A DNA stretch of 14,779 nucleotides, from contig DAOUWX010000024.1 in assembly GCA_030666935.1 (NCBI GenBank), forward strand, positions 1 through 14,779. Reading direction: 5' to 3'. The notes below the pieces were generated by a model. That model ran no database searches, was not told the origin of the DNA, and saw only the letters and a list, made by a program, of their open reading frames with translations. Shown piece by piece: positions 13,326 to 14,779 of this stretch. The DNA comes from Atribacterota bacterium. Lineage in GTDB: Bacteria; Atribacterota; Phoenicimicrobiia; Phoenicimicrobiales; Phoenicimicrobiaceae. The first letter of the stretch is position 1. Each line of letters opens with the position of its first letter. The position numbers and the translations under genes were made by a program.

Positions 13326-13799
13326 CTAATGTTTACTTGCCGGTAATGCATTATTAAGGTCAAATAATAGTTCTCCTTCTTTTCCTCTGGCATTGACTAA
13401 TAAATCGTTATCCGCTTTGCATAAAACAGAAACCTCACCTTGATGGCCAACTGCTGCAGCATCAAAATCAGAAACACCCGCAGTATCAATATGGTAAACA
13501 CCTGCCGTATCACTATAAGGATTTACCATGCTTTCTAACGGTGTACCTGTTTCAGCTATAACACCATTAAGTGCTGCTGTTATATCAGCTGCCGCACTAA
13601 CCACTAAAATATCATGACTGCCCATATACCCCACTAACATAGTCTGAACAGTACCAGCATTTGCCTTTGCTATAGAATTAAAAACTCTTTCTCTTTGAGG
13701 AACATAAGTTTTTAAACCAAGCAAGACCAAGACTCCGATAACAGCTACTACCACTAGCAATTCGATCAAGGTATAACCTTTCTTGCTTTTTCTTAACAT
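13326..13799 (-). CDS. Type IV pilin (paralogue 1)
   Basis: This 157-residue type IVa-like prepilin has a short leader MLRKSKKG, cleavage before YTLIELLVVVAVIGVLVLLGLKTY (Glu at +5 present), then NSIAKANAGTVQTMLVGYMG and a small C-terminal domain. It aligns with the protein at 14194-14652 through the shared blocks NSI-KANAGT-QTMLVGYMG, MVNPY, SDFDAA, N-RGK-GELL and LPA-K. Only one Cys is present, so there is no disulfide-closed D-region. GAGG lies 12 bases before the ATG. It may be the major pilin or a variant subunit. Confidence 0.93.
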   Translation of the reverse strand: MLRKSKKGYTLIELLVVVAVIGVLVLLGLKTYVPQRERVFNSIAKANAGTVQTMLVGYMGSHDILVVSAAADITAALNGVIAETGTPLESMVNPYSDTAGVYHIDTAGVSDFDAAAVGHQGEVSVLCKADNDLLVNARGKEGELLFDLNNALPASKH

Positions 13800-14131
13800 A
13801 GCATTTTTTTCCTCTTTTTATTTTTCAAGAAATTTACGATTTTAAAAAATAGATTCGAAAAATTGGCAGTTTAACGGTCATAATCTTGTATGAGGTAATA
13901 CGAGATTGCTTCGCCTACTTGTAGTAAGCTCGCAATGACAATTTTCGCAATGACCATGTTCTAGAACTAAACTTTACTTCTTAATCTTTCGAATAGTTCA
14001 CATCAATTCTCTCTCCACAAAATTTGCCATAAAATATTTATTTTTCATCTCGATTATTGAAAAAAATAAAGGAATTGTAATTGCTTACAAAATAATTAAA
14101 TATTAGATATAATAAATTTAATCCATATATT
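13800..14131. other. Intergenic region between the two pilin genes
   Basis: There is no gene. A GTCATT...CAATCTC-type palindromic repeat occupies 13902-13940, on the minus strand TGTCATTGCGAGC then TTACTACAAGTAG then GCGAAGCAATCTC, with a second TCATTGCGAAAA end at about 13942-13954. 14034-14128 is the noncoding block also found after pilin 1. A CAATTCTCTCTCCAC fragment at about 14004-14018 matches the hairpin before the pilW-like gene. The promoter for pilin 1 should be here, but I cannot assign it with confidence. Confidence 0.75.
14034..14128. repeat. Duplicated noncoding block downstream of pilin gene 2
   Basis: This is the partner of 13237-13325. It sits just past the terminator of pilin 2, so the unit pilin plus trailing block was probably duplicated in tandem. 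Confidence 0.8.
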
Positions 14132-14170
14132 AAAAAAGCCCTCTAAATATTTTCTAAAGAGGGCTTTTTT
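14132..14170. terminator. Strong intrinsic terminator after pilin gene 2 (bidirectional)
   Basis: GCCCTCT (14138-14144) pairs with AGAGGGC (14158-14164) around a 13-base loop, flanked by A6 on the left and T6 on the right. On the minus strand it gives a GC-rich stem followed by a U-run, 24 bases after the pilin stop. It should make pilin 2 largely monocistronic. Confidence 0.92.
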
Positions 14171-14193
14171 GGTTAAATCTTATAATCTATTGA

Positions 14194-14652
14194 TTAATAT
14201 TTATTAGCCGGTAATGAATTAGGTAACAACAACAGTTCACCTAGTTTTCCTCTTCCATTTACATAAATTACATTAGCCATTACTAAATTGACATCTACCA
14301 TTCCCTTAAAGCTAGGATCTGCAGCATCAAAATCACTTGCACCACCTGCAGAAATACGATATACCGGTTGTGAATCATCATAAGGATTTACCATGTTTTC
14401 TATCATATCTAAAGTTGCAGCTCCGAGACAATTTGGTATTTCGGTATTGTTATCAATATCGTTATCTCCCATATACCCTACCAACATGGTCTGCATAGTG
14501 CCTGCATTTGCCTTTACGATAGAATTCAGGGCTCTTTCTTTTTGAGAAGAATAAGCTCTTAAGCCCAGCAAGACTAATACTCCTATTATCATTACTACGA
14601 CCATTAATTCAATTAAGGTAAAACCTTTATTGCTTTTTCTTAAACTATACAT
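14194..14652 (-). CDS. Type IV pilin (paralogue 2, likely major pilin)
   Basis: This 152-residue prepilin has leader MYSLRKSNKG, cleavage before FTLIELMVVVMIIGVLVLLGLRAY (Glu at +5 present), the NSIVKANAGTMQTMLVGYMG helix end and a small C-terminal domain ending LPANKY. It has the strongest expression signals among the pilins: AAGGAGG 10 bases before the ATG and its own efficient terminator, which suits an abundant fibre subunit (inference). It is a paralogue of the protein at 13326-13799; the divergent middle section is where the exposed face would lie. Upstream of its SD is an octamer array. Confidence 0.94.
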   Translation of the reverse strand: MYSLRKSNKGFTLIELMVVVMIIGVLVLLGLRAYSSQKERALNSIVKANAGTMQTMLVGYMGDNDIDNNTEIPNCLGAATLDMIENMVNPYDDSQPVYRISAGGASDFDAADPSFKGMVDVNLVMANVIYVNGRGKLGELLLLPNSLPANKY

Positions 14653-14672
14653 TCTTAAATTTCCTCCTTTTA

Positions 14673-14770
14673 ATTTAGTTTACCGGTTAGCCGGTTTTCC
14701 GGTTAACCAGTTTCATTTAGTTGACCGCTTGTCCAGTTAGTCAGTTTAGCAATCATGCAATTGATAATTA
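14673..14770 (-). repeat. Octamer tandem array upstream of pilin gene 2
   Basis: On the minus strand, units from 14770 are TAATTATC, AATTGCAT, GATTGCTA, AACTGACT, AACTGGAC, AAGCGGTC, AACTAAAT, a 2-base GA, AACTGGTT, AACCGGAA, AACCGGCT, AACCGGTA, AACTAAAT. It ends 3 bases before AAAGGAGG. It has the same 8-base rhythm as the arrays before the pilV-like and pilX-like genes, but is more GC-rich. Confidence 0.88.
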
Positions 14771-14779
14771 AAAAAACAT

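Noticed and set aside
14777..14779. ATG on the minus strand at the window edge
   Set aside because: It meets a stop after two codons.
1..14779. tRNA, rRNA, insertion sequence or phage genes
   Set aside because: I saw no cloverleaf-like sequence with a CCA end, no rRNA signature and no transposase or integrase-like reading frame.

Overview
The window is a nearly continuous, low-GC, minus-strand type IV pilus (T4P) locus. Read in the direction of transcription, from high to low coordinates, it encodes two tandem paralogous pilins, a Wzy/O-antigen-ligase-like membrane protein with C-terminal TPRs, a small ribbon-helix-helix (RHH) regulator, a small orphan prepilin-like protein, the prepilin peptidase PilD, and four minor pilins: FimT/GspH-like, a PilV-like protein with a long Ig-like adhesin portion, PilW/PulJ-like and PilX-like. 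These are followed by a HicBA toxin-antitoxin pair and then pilM-pilN-pilO-pilP and the start of a secretin gene (AMIN domain) that leaves the window at base 1. No gene on the plus strand is supported. The ATPases (PilB/PilT) and the platform protein (PilC) are not in the window.

Organism: the PilMNOP plus secretin assembly implies a diderm bacterium. The AT-rich sequence, standard stop use (TAA and TGA) and abundant dispersed microrepeats suggest an uncultured environmental lineage. A candidate phylum such as Atribacterota is only a guess; no rRNA or other marker gene is present to test it.

Layout: 14652-13326 holds the two major-pilin candidates, separated by a strong terminator, with a copied noncoding block downstream of each. 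13192-11138 is the ligase/TPR gene. 11052-9630 is a small operon headed by the RHH gene, with a consensus-like promoter overlapping a palindromic operator, then the orphan prepilin and pilD. 9411-4210 holds the four minor pilins. 3854-3449 is hicBA. 3213-1 is pilMNOPQ, with gaps of 1-8 bp or overlaps. The likely logic is that PilD processes the prepilins, minor pilins prime or decorate the fibre (the PilV-like one displaying Ig-like domains), PilMNOP aligns the inner-membrane machinery with the secretin, and the ligase-like protein may glycosylate pilin.

The most unusual content is noncoding. (1) Octameric tandem arrays (consensus roughly AAYYGGNN on the coding strand) directly abut the Shine-Dalgarno regions of three prepilin genes. 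(2) Heptameric tandem arrays (GTATCGA type) occupy other gene junctions. (3) dRS3-like/GTCATT...AATC palindromic repeats occur between genes, and one composite copy lies in frame inside the leader region of the PilV-like gene, ending two codons before the predicted peptidase cleavage site.
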